From Sphaerotilus montanus (GTDB taxonomy: Bacteria; Pseudomonadota; Gammaproteobacteria; Burkholderiales; Burkholderiaceae_C): DNA of 64,000 nucleotides. The first letter of the stretch is position 1. Each line of letters begins with the position of its first letter. Positions 16,282-24,932 of the stretch are shown here, piece after piece. The position numbers and the translations under genes are program-made. Location: the NCBI RefSeq assembly GCF_013410775.1, contig NZ_JACCFH010000001.1, positions 620,001-684,000 on the forward strand, read 5' to 3'. Below the pieces are notes generated by a model. The model did not search any database. It saw only the letters and a list, made by a program, of their open reading frames with translations, and had not been told where the DNA came from.

Positions 16282-17712
16282 TCAGCTCCCGGCGACCATC
16301 ATCTTGTCGACCAGCACCGAGCCGATGGTCTTGCTGCCCATCGTGTACTCGTCGGCGCCGACGGCCACGATGCCCTTGAACATCTCGCCGAGGTGGCCGG
16401 CGATGGTGACTTCCTCGACCGGGTGGACGATGCGGCCGTTCTCGACCCAGAAGCCCGCCGCGCCGCGCGAGTAGTCTCCCGTCACGTAGTTGACGCCCTG
16501 CCCCATCAGCTCGACGACGAACAGGCCGCGGTGCAGCTTGCGCAGCATCTCGTCGAGGTTGTCGCCCGCAGCGGTCAGGCGGCTGCGCATGTGCAGGTTC
16601 TGCGAGCCGCCGGCGTGGCCGGTGGTCTTCATGCCCAGCTTGCGGGCCGAGTAGCTCGACAGGAAGTAGCCCTGCGTCACGCCGGCCTCGACCACCTTGC
16701 GCGCCCGGGTGCGCACGCCTTCGTCGTCGAAGGGCGCGCTGCCCTTGGCCTTGCGGATGTGCGGGTCTTCGTCGATGTCGATGTGGTCCGGGAAGACCGG
16801 CTGGCCGAGGCTGTCGAGCAGGAAGGTCGCCTTGCGGTAGAGCGCCCCGCCGCTGGTGGCCTGCACGTAGGCGCCCAGCAGCCCGGCGGCCACGGTCGAT
16901 TCGAACAGCACCGGCATCTCGCCGGTCGGGATCTTGCGGCCCTTCAGGCGCGAGAGGGCGCGCTGCGCGGCGTAATGGCCGACGGATTCGGGCGAGGCCA
17001 GATCGGCGGCGTCGCGCATCGAGGTGTACCAGGAGTCGCGCTGCATGTCGCGGCCACGGCCGGCGATGGGCGAGACCGAGAGCGAGTGGCGCGAGCTGGC
17101 GTAGCCGCCGCAGAAGCCGCGGCTGTTGCCGGCGTAAAAGTGCGACTGCTGGGCCGACACGCCCGCGCCGTCGGAGTTCGTGATCATCGGGTCGGTGCCC
17201 AGAGCCGCCGCCTCGCAGCGCAGCGCCAGTTCGGCCGCCTGTTCGGCGTTCACCGACCACGGGTGGAAGAGATCCAGGTCGCAGTCGGCCGCCCAGCCCA
17301 GCGCCAGATCGGACGCCTCGGGCAGTCCGGCGGCCGAGTCCTCCGCCGTGAAGCGCGCGATGTCGAAGGCGGCACGCACCGTCTGGCGCAGCGCGGCCGG
17401 AGAGAAGTCGGAGGTGCTGGCGTTGCCGCGGCGCTGGCCGATGTAGACCGACACGCCGATGGCCTTGTCGCGGTTGCGCTCGACGTTCTCGATCTTGCCC
17501 TTGCGCACCGAGACCGACAGGCCGGCGCCTTCGGACACTTCCACCCCCGCGTCGCTCGCGCCGAGCGACTTGGCCAGCGCCAGCGCGTCTTCCACCAGCG
17601 TGCGGAACTGGTCCCGCGAATAGGAGAAACCGGCATCTGGACGCTCGGCGGCGGCGGCATCCGCCCCCTCGGCAACAGCAGCGGGACGGGTCTTGGCAGT
17701 CTTTGCAGTCAT
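16282..17712 (-). CDS. pmbA: Metalloprotease PmbA/TldE homologue
   Basis: Partner subunit of the TldD/TldE protease, which trims leader peptides (microcin B17) and degrades the CcdA antitoxin in E. coli. The protein is 476 aa from the ATG at 17712. Family landmarks include GVEVSEGAGLSVSVRKGKIENVERNRDKAIGVSVYIG at the start, TNSDGAGVSAQQSHFYAGNSRGF in the middle and HAGGSQNLHMR plus LMGQGVNYVTGDYSRGAAGFWVENG at the end. The N-terminus carries a low-complexity Ala-rich stretch of about 25 residues not normally present. The open frame continues upstream across darP, but that part is spurious. tldD is not in the window. Confidence 0.93.
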   Translation of the reverse strand: MTAKTAKTRPAAVAEGADAAAAERPDAGFSYSRDQFRTLVEDALALAKSLGASDAGVEVSEGAGLSVSVRKGKIENVERNRDKAIGVSVYIGQRRGNASTSDFSPAALRQTVRAAFDIARFTAEDSAAGLPEASDLALGWAADCDLDLFHPWSVNAEQAAELALRCEAAALGTDPMITNSDGAGVSAQQSHFYAGNSRGFCGGYASSRHSLSVSPIAGRGRDMQRDSWYTSMRDAADLASPESVGHYAAQRALSRLKGRKIPTGEMPVLFESTVAAGLLGAYVQATSGGALYRKATFLLDSLGQPVFPDHIDIDEDPHIRKAKGSAPFDDEGVRTRARKVVEAGVTQGYFLSSYSARKLGMKTTGHAGGSQNLHMRSRLTAAGDNLDEMLRKLHRGLFVVELMGQGVNYVTGDYSRGAAGFWVENGRIVHPVEEVTIAGHLGEMFKGIVAVGADEYTMGSKTIGSVLVDKMMVAGS

Positions 17713-17741
17713 GTACGGGTCGGGCCGGTGGTGGTCGCTCG

Positions 17742-17750
17742 TATCATAGC
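17742..17750. promoter_or_regulatory. Possible divergent -10 region between pmbA and darP
   Basis: TATCAT (17742-17747, rightward) and an overlapping leftward TATGAT lie in the 61-base gap between the starts of pmbA and darP. No convincing -35 is visible for either, so this is suggestive only. Confidence 0.3.
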
Positions 17751-17773
17751 TGTCGTCTTCACCCCGACCGCCC

Positions 17774-18397
17774 ATGCACCCGAACGACCACTTTGACCAC
17801 GACGAGGCCGCACCGGCCCGCGACGACGACTTCGCCGACCGCCCGAGCAAGACGCGGCTGAAGCAGGACATGCACGACCTGCAGGCGCTGGGCAAGGAGC
17901 TCATCGAGATGCCCGACGCGCGCCTGACCGCGCTGGACATGCCCGAGTTCCTGCTCGACGCCCTGCTGCAGCTCAAGCGCACCCGCTCGCACGAGGGCCG
18001 CCGCCGCCAGTGGCAGTACGTCGGCAAGCTCATGCGCCGGGTCGATGCGGAGCCGCTGCGCGAGGCGGTCGCCTCGTTCAAGGTGCCTGGCGCCAAGGAG
18101 ACCCTCGCGCTGCACACCGCCGAGCGCTGGCGCGACCGCCTGCTCGCCGAGGACGACGCCCTCACCCAGTGGATGAGCGAGCACCCGGACACCGATGCAC
18201 AGGCCCTGCGCACGCTGATCCGCAATGCCCGCAAGGACCAGCTTGCCGCCGCCGCGCAGCCCGCCACGGGCACGGCCGAACGCAAGGGCCGCGCCTACCG
18301 CGATCTGTTCCAGCGCATCAAGTCCGCGCTCGAAGCCGCCGCCAAGGCGGACGAGCTGGCCGCCCGGGACCTGGACGAGGAAGACGACGATGAGTGA
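17774..18397 (+). CDS. darP: Ribosome-associated protein DarP (YjgA, DUF615)
   Basis: Assembly factor of the large ribosomal subunit, 207 aa. The DUF615 core is clear: SKTRLKQDMHDLQALGKELIEM near residue 25, EFLLDALLQLKRTRSHEGRRRQWQYVGKLMR near 65, then LIRNARKDQ and GRAYRDLFQRIK near the C-terminus. The ends are acidic (N-terminal DDDF, C-terminal DEEDDDE). It is divergent from pmbA, a neighbour arrangement common in beta- and gammaproteobacteria, and its end overlaps the start of mog by eight bases. Confidence 0.92.
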   Translation: MHPNDHFDHDEAAPARDDDFADRPSKTRLKQDMHDLQALGKELIEMPDARLTALDMPEFLLDALLQLKRTRSHEGRRRQWQYVGKLMRRVDAEPLREAVASFKVPGAKETLALHTAERWRDRLLAEDDALTQWMSEHPDTDAQALRTLIRNARKDQLAAAAQPATGTAERKGRAYRDLFQRIKSALEAAAKADELAARDLDEEDDDE

Positions 18398-19010
18398 CCC
18401 CACCGCAGCAGCAGCCGCACTGCCACCGCCCGAGCCGGTGCGCATCGGCCTGGTGTCGATCAGCGACCGCGCCAGCAGTGGCGTCTATGAAGACAAGGGC
18501 ATCCCGGCCCTGCAGGACTGGATGGCCCGCGCACTGCACAACCCGGTCACCTGGGTCACGCGGCTCATTCCGGACGAGCAGGACGGCATCAGCGCCACGC
18601 TGCGCGAGCTGGTCGACGTGCACCAGTGCGACCTCGTGCTGACCACCGGCGGCACCGGCCCCGCGCTGCGCGACGTGACGCCCGAGGCCACGCTGGCCGT
18701 GGCCGACAAGGTGATGCCCGGCTTCGGCGAGCAGATGCGCCAGATCAGCCTGCGCTTCGTGCCGACGGCGATCCTGTCGCGCCAGGTGGCGGTGATCCGG
18801 GGCAAGGTGCTGATCCTGAACCTGCCGGGCCAGCCCAAGTCGATCGCCGAGACCCTGGAAGGTCTGCCGAACGCGGTGCCGCCGTGCCCGGGCATCTTCG
18901 CGGCCGTGCCCTACTGCATCGACCTGATCGGCGGGCCGTACATCGAGACCCGCGAGGCAGTCTGCAAGGCCTTCCGCCCGAAGACCGCCCAGCGACCCGC
19001 GCGCGGCTGA
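18390..19010 (+). CDS. mog: Molybdopterin adenylyltransferase (MogA)
   Basis: Activates molybdopterin by adenylation before molybdate insertion; 206 aa, usual for MogA. The MoCF domain starts IGLVSISDRASSGVYEDKG near residue 20, the nucleotide-binding TTGGTGPALRDVTPEAT is near 85, and LNLPGQPKSIAETL near 150 completes the family pattern. The start at 18390 overlaps darP; an in-frame upstream extension is shadow sequence. No other molybdenum-cofactor gene is in the window. Confidence 0.93.
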   Translation: MSDPTAAAAALPPPEPVRIGLVSISDRASSGVYEDKGIPALQDWMARALHNPVTWVTRLIPDEQDGISATLRELVDVHQCDLVLTTGGTGPALRDVTPEATLAVADKVMPGFGEQMRQISLRFVPTAILSRQVAVIRGKVLILNLPGQPKSIAETLEGLPNAVPPCPGIFAAVPYCIDLIGGPYIETREAVCKAFRPKTAQRPARG

Positions 19011-19026
19011 GTCGCCCGGCGCCGGG

Positions 19027-20682
19027 TCACTGCTCGACAGCACCGAGGTCCGGCGCTGTTCCCTTCGTCACCCGCGCCTGGGTTCGCCCGGCGGCGTCGA
19101 GCTGCCAGAGGATCGGCACGGCCGCCACACCCGCGGGGGCCGGGACGGCGGCATCCACCAGCGCACTGCCCGCCTGCGGCACCCAGCCACCCGCCACCAG
19201 CGGCGAGCGCTGTCCTACCAGCGGCGCCGTGGTCAGCAGCAGTTGCCCGGTCAGGGTGTGCCACTGGTCGATGTCCTGCCAGCCGGCCGACAGCCAGTTC
19301 GTCCCGAGGTTGACGATGCCTCCGGTGACCCAGGGCGGCTGCACCGATTGACCGGCACGCAGGCTCTTCTCGGACACCGTGCTCGCGAACACGATGGCGT
19401 TGTTCCACACCTCCGCGCGCTCCTCGGTGGTGGAGAGCTGGAAGACCGCCGCGCTGCCGCCGGTGACGATCACCGTGTTGTGGAAGACCTGCAGCACGCC
19501 CTTGCGGAAGATCGGCTCGCCCCACTGCGCACCGGGCGTGCTGCCGTAGTGGTCGCCACCGTAGTGGAAGACGGTGCCGGTGTCGCCGTCCTTGCGGATC
19601 TGGTTGCCGTAGACCAGCGTCGTGCGGTAGTCGGCCCGCGCCTGCGCCAGCAGCGGGAAATCCTCGGCCTCGACCATGTCGATGGCATGGGCGCCCTCCT
19701 CGATGCGGTTGTAGCGCACGACGAGGCCCGCCGAGCGGTCCTTGATCGCATTGCCGCGGGCGCCAGCGCGCAGCGGGCCATAGACGTTGTGCTCGATCAC
19801 GACGCCCAGACCCTGGGTGTAGGTGTTGTGCTCCGACTCGCTACCGGCCAGCCCGTTGCCGCGGATCACGTTGCCGACGATGCGCAGGTTCTCGGTGATC
19901 GCGCCGCTGCCGTCGTCGGTCGTGCGACTGAAGAGGCCCATGACGCAGTCGGTCAGCTCGTTGTCGGCGATCGTGATGTGGTCGCCCCGGTCGATCCAGA
20001 TGCAGGCCCCGAAATCGGCATAGGTCTTCACCGCACCCGCAGCGTCGCGGAACTGGTAGGCCGGGTGGGCACGGACAAATTTCAGGCCGTCGATCTGGAG
20101 GTAGGACGGGCGATCGGTCCAGGCATCCGAGGACAGGGACTTGACCATGGCGATGGCCCGGCTCTGGAAGATGTCGCTGCCAGCGCCCGCGAACGCCGTG
20201 GCCAGCGCCGCACGCGTCGTGGCGCCCTGGCCGTCGATCACCGGCCGCTCACCGTTCGGACCGCGCACGCCGCAGACGCGCACCGGCTTCGCCGCCGTGC
20301 CGTGGGCCGCCAGCAGGAACTTGCCGTGGTAGGGCGTGGCGCTGTAGAAGACGCGCACGGTGTCGCCCGGTGCGAGGCGCTCCCAGGGCACCTGGTCGAG
20401 CGAAGCCAGTGCCTGTCCGGGGCCGACCGCGTAGTCGGTGCCCTGTCCGGAGGGCACACACGCGGGCCACGCCACCAGCGGGCGCTCGTCCGGCTGGACG
20501 AAGGCCGCGGTCATCGGCTCGACCATCGACGCCCGTGAAACTGCCGCACCCGCGTCGCCTGTCCCGGCCTCGGCGCTGCCTACCGACGCACCGCCACCGC
20601 AGCCGATCTGCCCCGCGGCAAGACCGAACAGACAGCCCCCCAGCGCGAGTCGCCTGCCGAGCCTGGATCGACCTGATTGCAT
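19027..20682 (-). CDS. Secreted right-handed parallel beta-helix protein
   Basis: Exported protein of 551 aa. The first 30 residues form a signal peptide (RLALGGCLFGLAAGQIGC) with a Cys followed by a Gly/Ser/Ala-rich linker; the lipobox is imperfect, so lipoprotein status is uncertain. From about residue 140 on, short repeats such as ITIADNELTDCVMGLFS, LRIVGNVIRGNGLAG and LVVRYNRIEEGAHAIDM are typical of beta-helix coils (Beta_helix/NosD class) seen in polysaccharide lyases and epimerases. The C-terminus ends PDLGAVEQ, a motif common at the end of such proteins. Activity unknown; polysaccharide processing is a family-level guess. It lies 97 bases downstream of cysE in the same direction. Confidence 0.75.
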   Translation of the reverse strand: MQSGRSRLGRRLALGGCLFGLAAGQIGCGGGASVGSAEAGTGDAGAAVSRASMVEPMTAAFVQPDERPLVAWPACVPSGQGTDYAVGPGQALASLDQVPWERLAPGDTVRVFYSATPYHGKFLLAAHGTAAKPVRVCGVRGPNGERPVIDGQGATTRAALATAFAGAGSDIFQSRAIAMVKSLSSDAWTDRPSYLQIDGLKFVRAHPAYQFRDAAGAVKTYADFGACIWIDRGDHITIADNELTDCVMGLFSRTTDDGSGAITENLRIVGNVIRGNGLAGSESEHNTYTQGLGVVIEHNVYGPLRAGARGNAIKDRSAGLVVRYNRIEEGAHAIDMVEAEDFPLLAQARADYRTTLVYGNQIRKDGDTGTVFHYGGDHYGSTPGAQWGEPIFRKGVLQVFHNTVIVTGGSAAVFQLSTTEERAEVWNNAIVFASTVSEKSLRAGQSVQPPWVTGGIVNLGTNWLSAGWQDIDQWHTLTGQLLLTTAPLVGQRSPLVAGGWVPQAGSALVDAAVPAPAGVAAVPILWQLDAAGRTQARVTKGTAPDLGAVEQ

Positions 20683-20779
20683 GAACTGTCCCGGTACCGT
20701 GATGTATCGGGACGTAAGCTACCGCAGAACATGCCCGATCACCTTGGCAGGTGCTTTAGCGTACCAATGGAAAATTGCG

Positions 20780-21559
20780 CTACTTCACCAGCCGGTTGAG
20801 GCGTTCGGCGTCGAACTGCTCGGTGGTGTGGGCATCCTGCGGCACGCAGGCGTCGGCCGGCAGCTCGCGCGAACGCGCCGAGAGCTTCTCGATCGCCTGC
20901 CAGAGCAGCGCGATCTGGTGCTCGTGGCCCGAGGCGTTGTCGATCAGGCCCTTCATCGCCTGCGCGACCGGGTCCTCGCCCTGGGTCACGCCGTAGGCAG
21001 AGAAGCCCATCCGGGCAGCCACGGCTTCACGCTGGGCATCGAGCTGCGCGGCGATGATGCGCGCCGGGTTGCCGACCGCGGTGGCACCGTCCGGCACCGG
21101 CTTGGTCACGACGGCACCCGAGCCGACCCGCGCGCCGTCCCCGACCGTGAAGCCGCCCAGCACGCTGGCGTGGGCACCGACGATCACGCCCTTGCCCAGC
21201 GTCGGATGCCGCTTGGCCCCCTTGACCAGCGAGGTTCCCCCCAGCGTGACGCCCTGGTAGATGGTGCAGTCGTCACCGATCTCGGCCATCTCGCCGATCA
21301 CCACGCCCATGCCGTGGTCGATGAAGACGCGGCGGCCGAAGGTGGCACCGGGATGGATCTCGATGCCGGTGAAGAAGCGCCCCAGGTGCGACAGGAAGCG
21401 CCCGGCCCAGCGCAGCCCGCGCAGCCAGCACCAGTGGGCCACCCGCTGGATCCACAGCGCGTGCAGACCGGGATAGCAGGTCACCACCTCGAAGGTCGAC
21501 CGGGCGGCCGGATCGCGTTCGAGGATGCAGGCGATGTCTTCTTTCAGGCGACGGAACAT
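20780..21559 (-). CDS. cysE: Serine O-acetyltransferase
   Basis: Makes O-acetylserine from serine and acetyl-CoA for cysteine synthesis. The 259-aa protein has a short helical N-terminus ([21 protein letters not shown]) like the EpsC/Bacillus-type CysE, then the left-handed beta-helix hexapeptide repeats: [44 protein letters not shown] with the catalytic His in DHG. The tail after residue 185 ([17 protein letters not shown]...) is about 70 aa longer than the catalytic part needs; its role is unknown. The N-terminal domain of enteric CysE is shortened here. Confidence 0.92.
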   Translation of the reverse strand: MFRRLKEDIACILERDPAARSTFEVVTCYPGLHALWIQRVAHWCWLRGLRWAGRFLSHLGRFFTGIEIHPGATFGRRVFIDHGMGVVIGEMAEIGDDCTIYQGVTLGGTSLVKGAKRHPTLGKGVIVGAHASVLGGFTVGDGARVGSGAVVTKPVPDGATAVGNPARIIAAQLDAQREAVAARMGFSAYGVTQGEDPVAQAMKGLIDNASGHEHQIALLWQAIEKLSARSRELPADACVPQDAHTTEQFDAERLNRLVK

Positions 21560-21625
21560 GGCGGACTCGGAGGAACGGCAAGGAGCCCCGAGTGTAGGCG
21601 CGGCATGGAAACCGCGCCGGCCGTG

Positions 21626-22729
21626 TCAGCGGGGCATGGATTCCGTGCGCAGTTTCGGTGCGGGGCGGACCACCGTCCTCGGAACGATCGCTGCGGGATC
21701 GATCACCGCACGCAGCCGCCGGGACAGCGGCCGCTCGACCCAGCGGTTCACCAGCCACGCCAGCAGCACCACCGCGCCGACCACCAGTCCCACCCGCAGA
21801 TGAAAATCGAGATGCCGCCAGCCCGGCGCCATCAGCGCGATGTAGCCGATGTTCTGGTGCAGCAGGTAGACCGGGTAGGTCAGCGCACCGAACCAGTACA
21901 CCAGTGGCGAGGGCCGCATCGTCCACCGGCCACTGACGACCAGCAGGAACACCCCGTGGAACAGCGTCAGGCACAGCACCACCTGCATCGGCAGCCCCAG
22001 CAGCACCGCCTCCCGGCCCAGCTTCGAGGCCTCCGCCCCGGTCCAGCCGTACCAGAGCGTCAGGCTGAAGGCCCACAGCAGCAGCAGGGAGCGCTGGCCA
22101 TCCCAGCCCCGGCGGCTGATGCGGTAGAACAGCATGCCGGCGGCAAACAGCGGTGCCCAGCGTGCATCGAGCCAGAATTCCAGCGGATACATGGGGCGCA
22201 CGGCATTGACGCTGGACACGAGCAGCCAGGCCGCGATCCACCACTCGATCCGCTGCATCTGGCCAAAGTGCAGCAGCGCGATCACCAGCAGGTAGAACTG
22301 CAGCTCCACCGCCAGGGACCAGTACGCACCGTCCACGAACTCGACATGGGCCCAGTGCGGCACCATCGTCAGATTGGCCAGCACCTGCACCGGCGTCACC
22401 GCGAAGGCCTCGCTGCCCGACCACCACGCCACTGCGGCCGTCAGCAGCACCCCCACCCAGAACGCCGGGTACAGCCGCGACACCCGCGAGGCGATGAAGC
22501 CACGCACCGTCGCGCCTTCGGCCGTCATGAGGATCACGAAGCCGCTGATCATGAAGAACAGGTGCACCCCGAGGTGGCCCAGTTCCGCCATCGACTGCAG
22601 CCAGGGTGCTGCCGGATCGACCAGCCAGCCGCCCTGCTGGCCACGGTGCAGGAAATGGAAGGCGACCACGCTCAGGCAAGCGAGGCCCCGGAGGAAGTCG
22701 ATCTGGTGGAAGCGTGGAACTGCGGTCAT
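21626..22729 (-). CDS. Acyltransferase family 3 membrane protein
   Basis: Integral membrane O-acyltransferase of about 367 aa. It opens with the family signature [19 protein letters not shown] (catalytic-region His in AFHF), has [11 protein letters not shown] after the second helix, and around ten hydrophobic segments in total. Such enzymes acylate surface polysaccharides, lipids or peptidoglycan. I chose the ATG at 22729 because it begins seven bases after the trmJ stop; an upstream ATG at 22780 would overlap trmJ by 44 bases. Specific substrate unknown. Confidence 0.85.
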   Translation of the reverse strand: MTAVPRFHQIDFLRGLACLSVVAFHFLHRGQQGGWLVDPAAPWLQSMAELGHLGVHLFFMISGFVILMTAEGATVRGFIASRVSRLYPAFWVGVLLTAAVAWWSGSEAFAVTPVQVLANLTMVPHWAHVEFVDGAYWSLAVELQFYLLVIALLHFGQMQRIEWWIAAWLLVSSVNAVRPMYPLEFWLDARWAPLFAAGMLFYRISRRGWDGQRSLLLLWAFSLTLWYGWTGAEASKLGREAVLLGLPMQVVLCLTLFHGVFLLVVSGRWTMRPSPLVYWFGALTYPVYLLHQNIGYIALMAPGWRHLDFHLRVGLVVGAVVLLAWLVNRWVERPLSRRLRAVIDPAAIVPRTVVRPAPKLRTESMPR

Positions 22730-22736
22730 GTGCCGA

Positions 22737-23501
22737 TCATGTCGGCCCCTTTTCGCTGGAATCGATGACAGATTTTGCAATTCCGCGCAGAACGTGAATT
22801 TCTTCCGCGGTCAATTGCGTCCGATTGCACAGCTGGTTCAATCTTGGCAACAACTTGCGCGGAATGTCCGGATTCAGGAAGCCGGTGCGGACCAGCGCCT
22901 GCTCCCAGTGCGCCAGTGCGCCCTGCACCATGTCCACCGACGCCAGCCGCGCATCGCGGGTGCGCGGCGTCACCCCGAAACCGCCCAGCGCCTGCCGCCA
23001 GTCGTAGGACAGCAGTTGCACCGCCTGCGCCAGGTTGAGCGAGCCATAGTCCGGATTGGTCGGGATCGACAGGCAGACATGGCAGCGGTAGACGTCCTCG
23101 TTGGACATGCCGTAGCGCTCGCTGCCGAAGACGAAGGCCACACTGGCCGCGCTGGCGGCGAGTTCCTCGAAGTACGGGCGCGGCGCCACAGTCGGCGGGC
23201 CGAAGTCGCGCGGGGTCATCGCGGTGGCGCAGGCGACCTGCACGCCGTCGAGTGCCTCGTCCAGCGTGGCGACGATGCGGGCCCGCACGAGGATGTCGGC
23301 CGCGCCGCTGGCCATCGCCACCGTTTCCTCCTGGCTGAGCACGTTGCCGAAGCGCGGCGCCACCAGCACCAGGTCGGTGAAGCCCATCACCTTCATGGCC
23401 CGCGCAGTGGCCCCGACGTTGCCCGGGTGGCTGGTGTTCACCAGCACGAATCGGGTGGAATCGGGCGTCGAAACCGGGGTGGAGGGTGTGGAATCTGGCA
23501 T
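22737..23501 (-). CDS. trmJ: tRNA (cytidine/uridine-2'-O-)-methyltransferase TrmJ
   Basis: SPOUT-class methyltransferase for tRNA position 32; 254 aa. Motifs are [24 protein letters not shown] at residue 18 onward, the catalytic-region TAMTPRDFG, the cofactor-knot [15 protein letters not shown] and [14 protein letters not shown]. The N-terminus has a Ser/Thr/Pro-rich stretch of 15 residues before the domain. It is divergent from suhB, a pairing widespread in betaproteobacteria. Confidence 0.94.
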   Translation of the reverse strand: MPDSTPSTPVSTPDSTRFVLVNTSHPGNVGATARAMKVMGFTDLVLVAPRFGNVLSQEETVAMASGAADILVRARIVATLDEALDGVQVACATAMTPRDFGPPTVAPRPYFEELAASAASVAFVFGSERYGMSNEDVYRCHVCLSIPTNPDYGSLNLAQAVQLLSYDWRQALGGFGVTPRTRDARLASVDMVQGALAHWEQALVRTGFLNPDIPRKLLPRLNQLCNRTQLTAEEIHVLRGIAKSVIDSSEKGPT

Positions 23502-23666
23502 GGGAGGGTCAGGGAATGGTCAAAGCACCGTAAAATGGACGGTTATCTTAGGCCCGCAGGCTTGCACTGCCCGCCTCCGCTCTTTCCCACCGTCAGCCCC
23601 TTGCCCTGTCGCCGCGCGCACCGCGCCGCGACCATCCGCCGTTCGAGCCCCCGGAGTCCCATCGCC

Positions 23667-24914
23667 ATGTCGCAGACCAATTTGCATCCCATGCTCAACA
23701 TCGCCATCAAGGCCGCACGCGCGGCCGGGGCGATCATCAACCGGGCCAGTCTCGACGTCGACCGCCTGACGGTCACCAGCAAGGGGCCCAACGACTTCGT
23801 CACCGAAGTCGACCAGGCGGCCGAGCGCATCATCATCGAGACCCTGCTGAGCGCCTACCCGGACCACGCCATCCTCGCCGAGGAATCGGGTCGCTCCATG
23901 GGTTCGCACACCAGCGACTACGTCTGGATCATCGATCCGCTGGACGGCACCACCAACTTCATCCACGGCTTGCCGCAGTACGCGGTGTCGATCGCGCTGG
24001 CGTTCAAGGGCAAGGTCGAGCAGGCCGTCGTCTACGACCCGGCCCGCAACGACCTGTTCTACGCCACCAAGGGCCGCGGCGCGTTCATGAACGACAAGCG
24101 CCTGCGCGTGTCCAAGCGCATCCGGCTGGCCGACGCCCTCATCGGCACCGGCTTCCCTTTCCGCAAGGGCGACAACTTCAAGCGCTACATGAAGATCTTC
24201 GAGGAGCTGATGCCCCTGTGCGCCGGCCTGCGCCGCCCGGGTGCAGCCGCCCTCGACCTGTGCTACGTCGCCGCTGGCTGGTATGACGCGTTCTTCGAAA
24301 CCGGCCTGCACCCCTGGGACGTCGCGGCCGGCTCGCTGATCGTCACCGAAGCGGGCGGTCTGGTCGGCAACTTCACCGGCGAAGCCGACTTCCTGTACCA
24401 GCGCGAAGTGCTGGCCGGCTCGCCCAAGGTGTACGCGCAGCTGGTGCCGATCCTGGCGCCCTACACCCGCGTGATCACCGAAGACGAGGCAGCGCCCGCG
24501 GGCACCGCCACCCCGGCGCCGGTCGCGCCCAAGGCCCGCTCCACCAAGGTCCGCGCCAAGACCTCCACGACCGGTACCGACACCATCGCCCCGGCCCGCA
24601 GCAGCTCCACCACGCTGACGCCTCTGGACGTGTTCATCGCCGAGACGCAGCCGGAACTGGTCGCGGAACTCGCGGCCGAGGAAGCCGCGGAGCAAGCGGC
24701 AGAACTGGCCGCCGAGAAGCCCGTGTTCGACATCCCGCTGTCGCCCGCCGCCGCGCTGGCCGCCGCCTTCGAGCCGATGCCCGATGCCGAGGCCGCCCCC
24801 GCCCCGGTCGTGACGATCCGCAAGCCGACGCGCATCAAGAAGGAAGACATGCCGCCGAAGGAAGAGCCGGCCCCGGAGCGCAAGCGCAGCCGCCGCGACG
24901 ACGCGCCGTTCTGA
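23667..24914 (+). CDS. suhB: Inositol-1-monophosphatase SuhB with a long C-terminal tail
   Basis: SuhB hydrolyses inositol monophosphates and, in E. coli, also joins the rRNA antitermination complex. The catalytic part (about residues 1-265) is canonical: [16 protein letters not shown], the metal-binding [12 protein letters not shown], and [12 protein letters not shown]. The protein is 415 aa, about 150 longer than usual. The extra tail is rich in Ala, Pro, Glu and Thr, contains an [19 protein letters not shown] repeat likely to form a helix, and ends in a basic KRSRRDD patch. The ATG at 23667 is the natural domain start; upstream open frame is spurious. A possible TAAAAT -10 lies at 23531. 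Confidence 0.92.
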   Translation: MSQTNLHPMLNIAIKAARAAGAIINRASLDVDRLTVTSKGPNDFVTEVDQAAERIIIETLLSAYPDHAILAEESGRSMGSHTSDYVWIIDPLDGTTNFIHGLPQYAVSIALAFKGKVEQAVVYDPARNDLFYATKGRGAFMNDKRLRVSKRIRLADALIGTGFPFRKGDNFKRYMKIFEELMPLCAGLRRPGAAALDLCYVAAGWYDAFFETGLHPWDVAAGSLIVTEAGGLVGNFTGEADFLYQREVLAGSPKVYAQLVPILAPYTRVITEDEAAPAGTATPAPVAPKARSTKVRAKTSTTGTDTIAPARSSSTTLTPLDVFIAETQPELVAELAAEEAAEQAAELAAEKPVFDIPLSPAAALAAAFEPMPDAEAAPAPVVTIRKPTRIKKEDMPPKEEPAPERKRSRRDDAPF

Positions 24915-24932
24915 TCGGCGAAGGGTTCTGAC

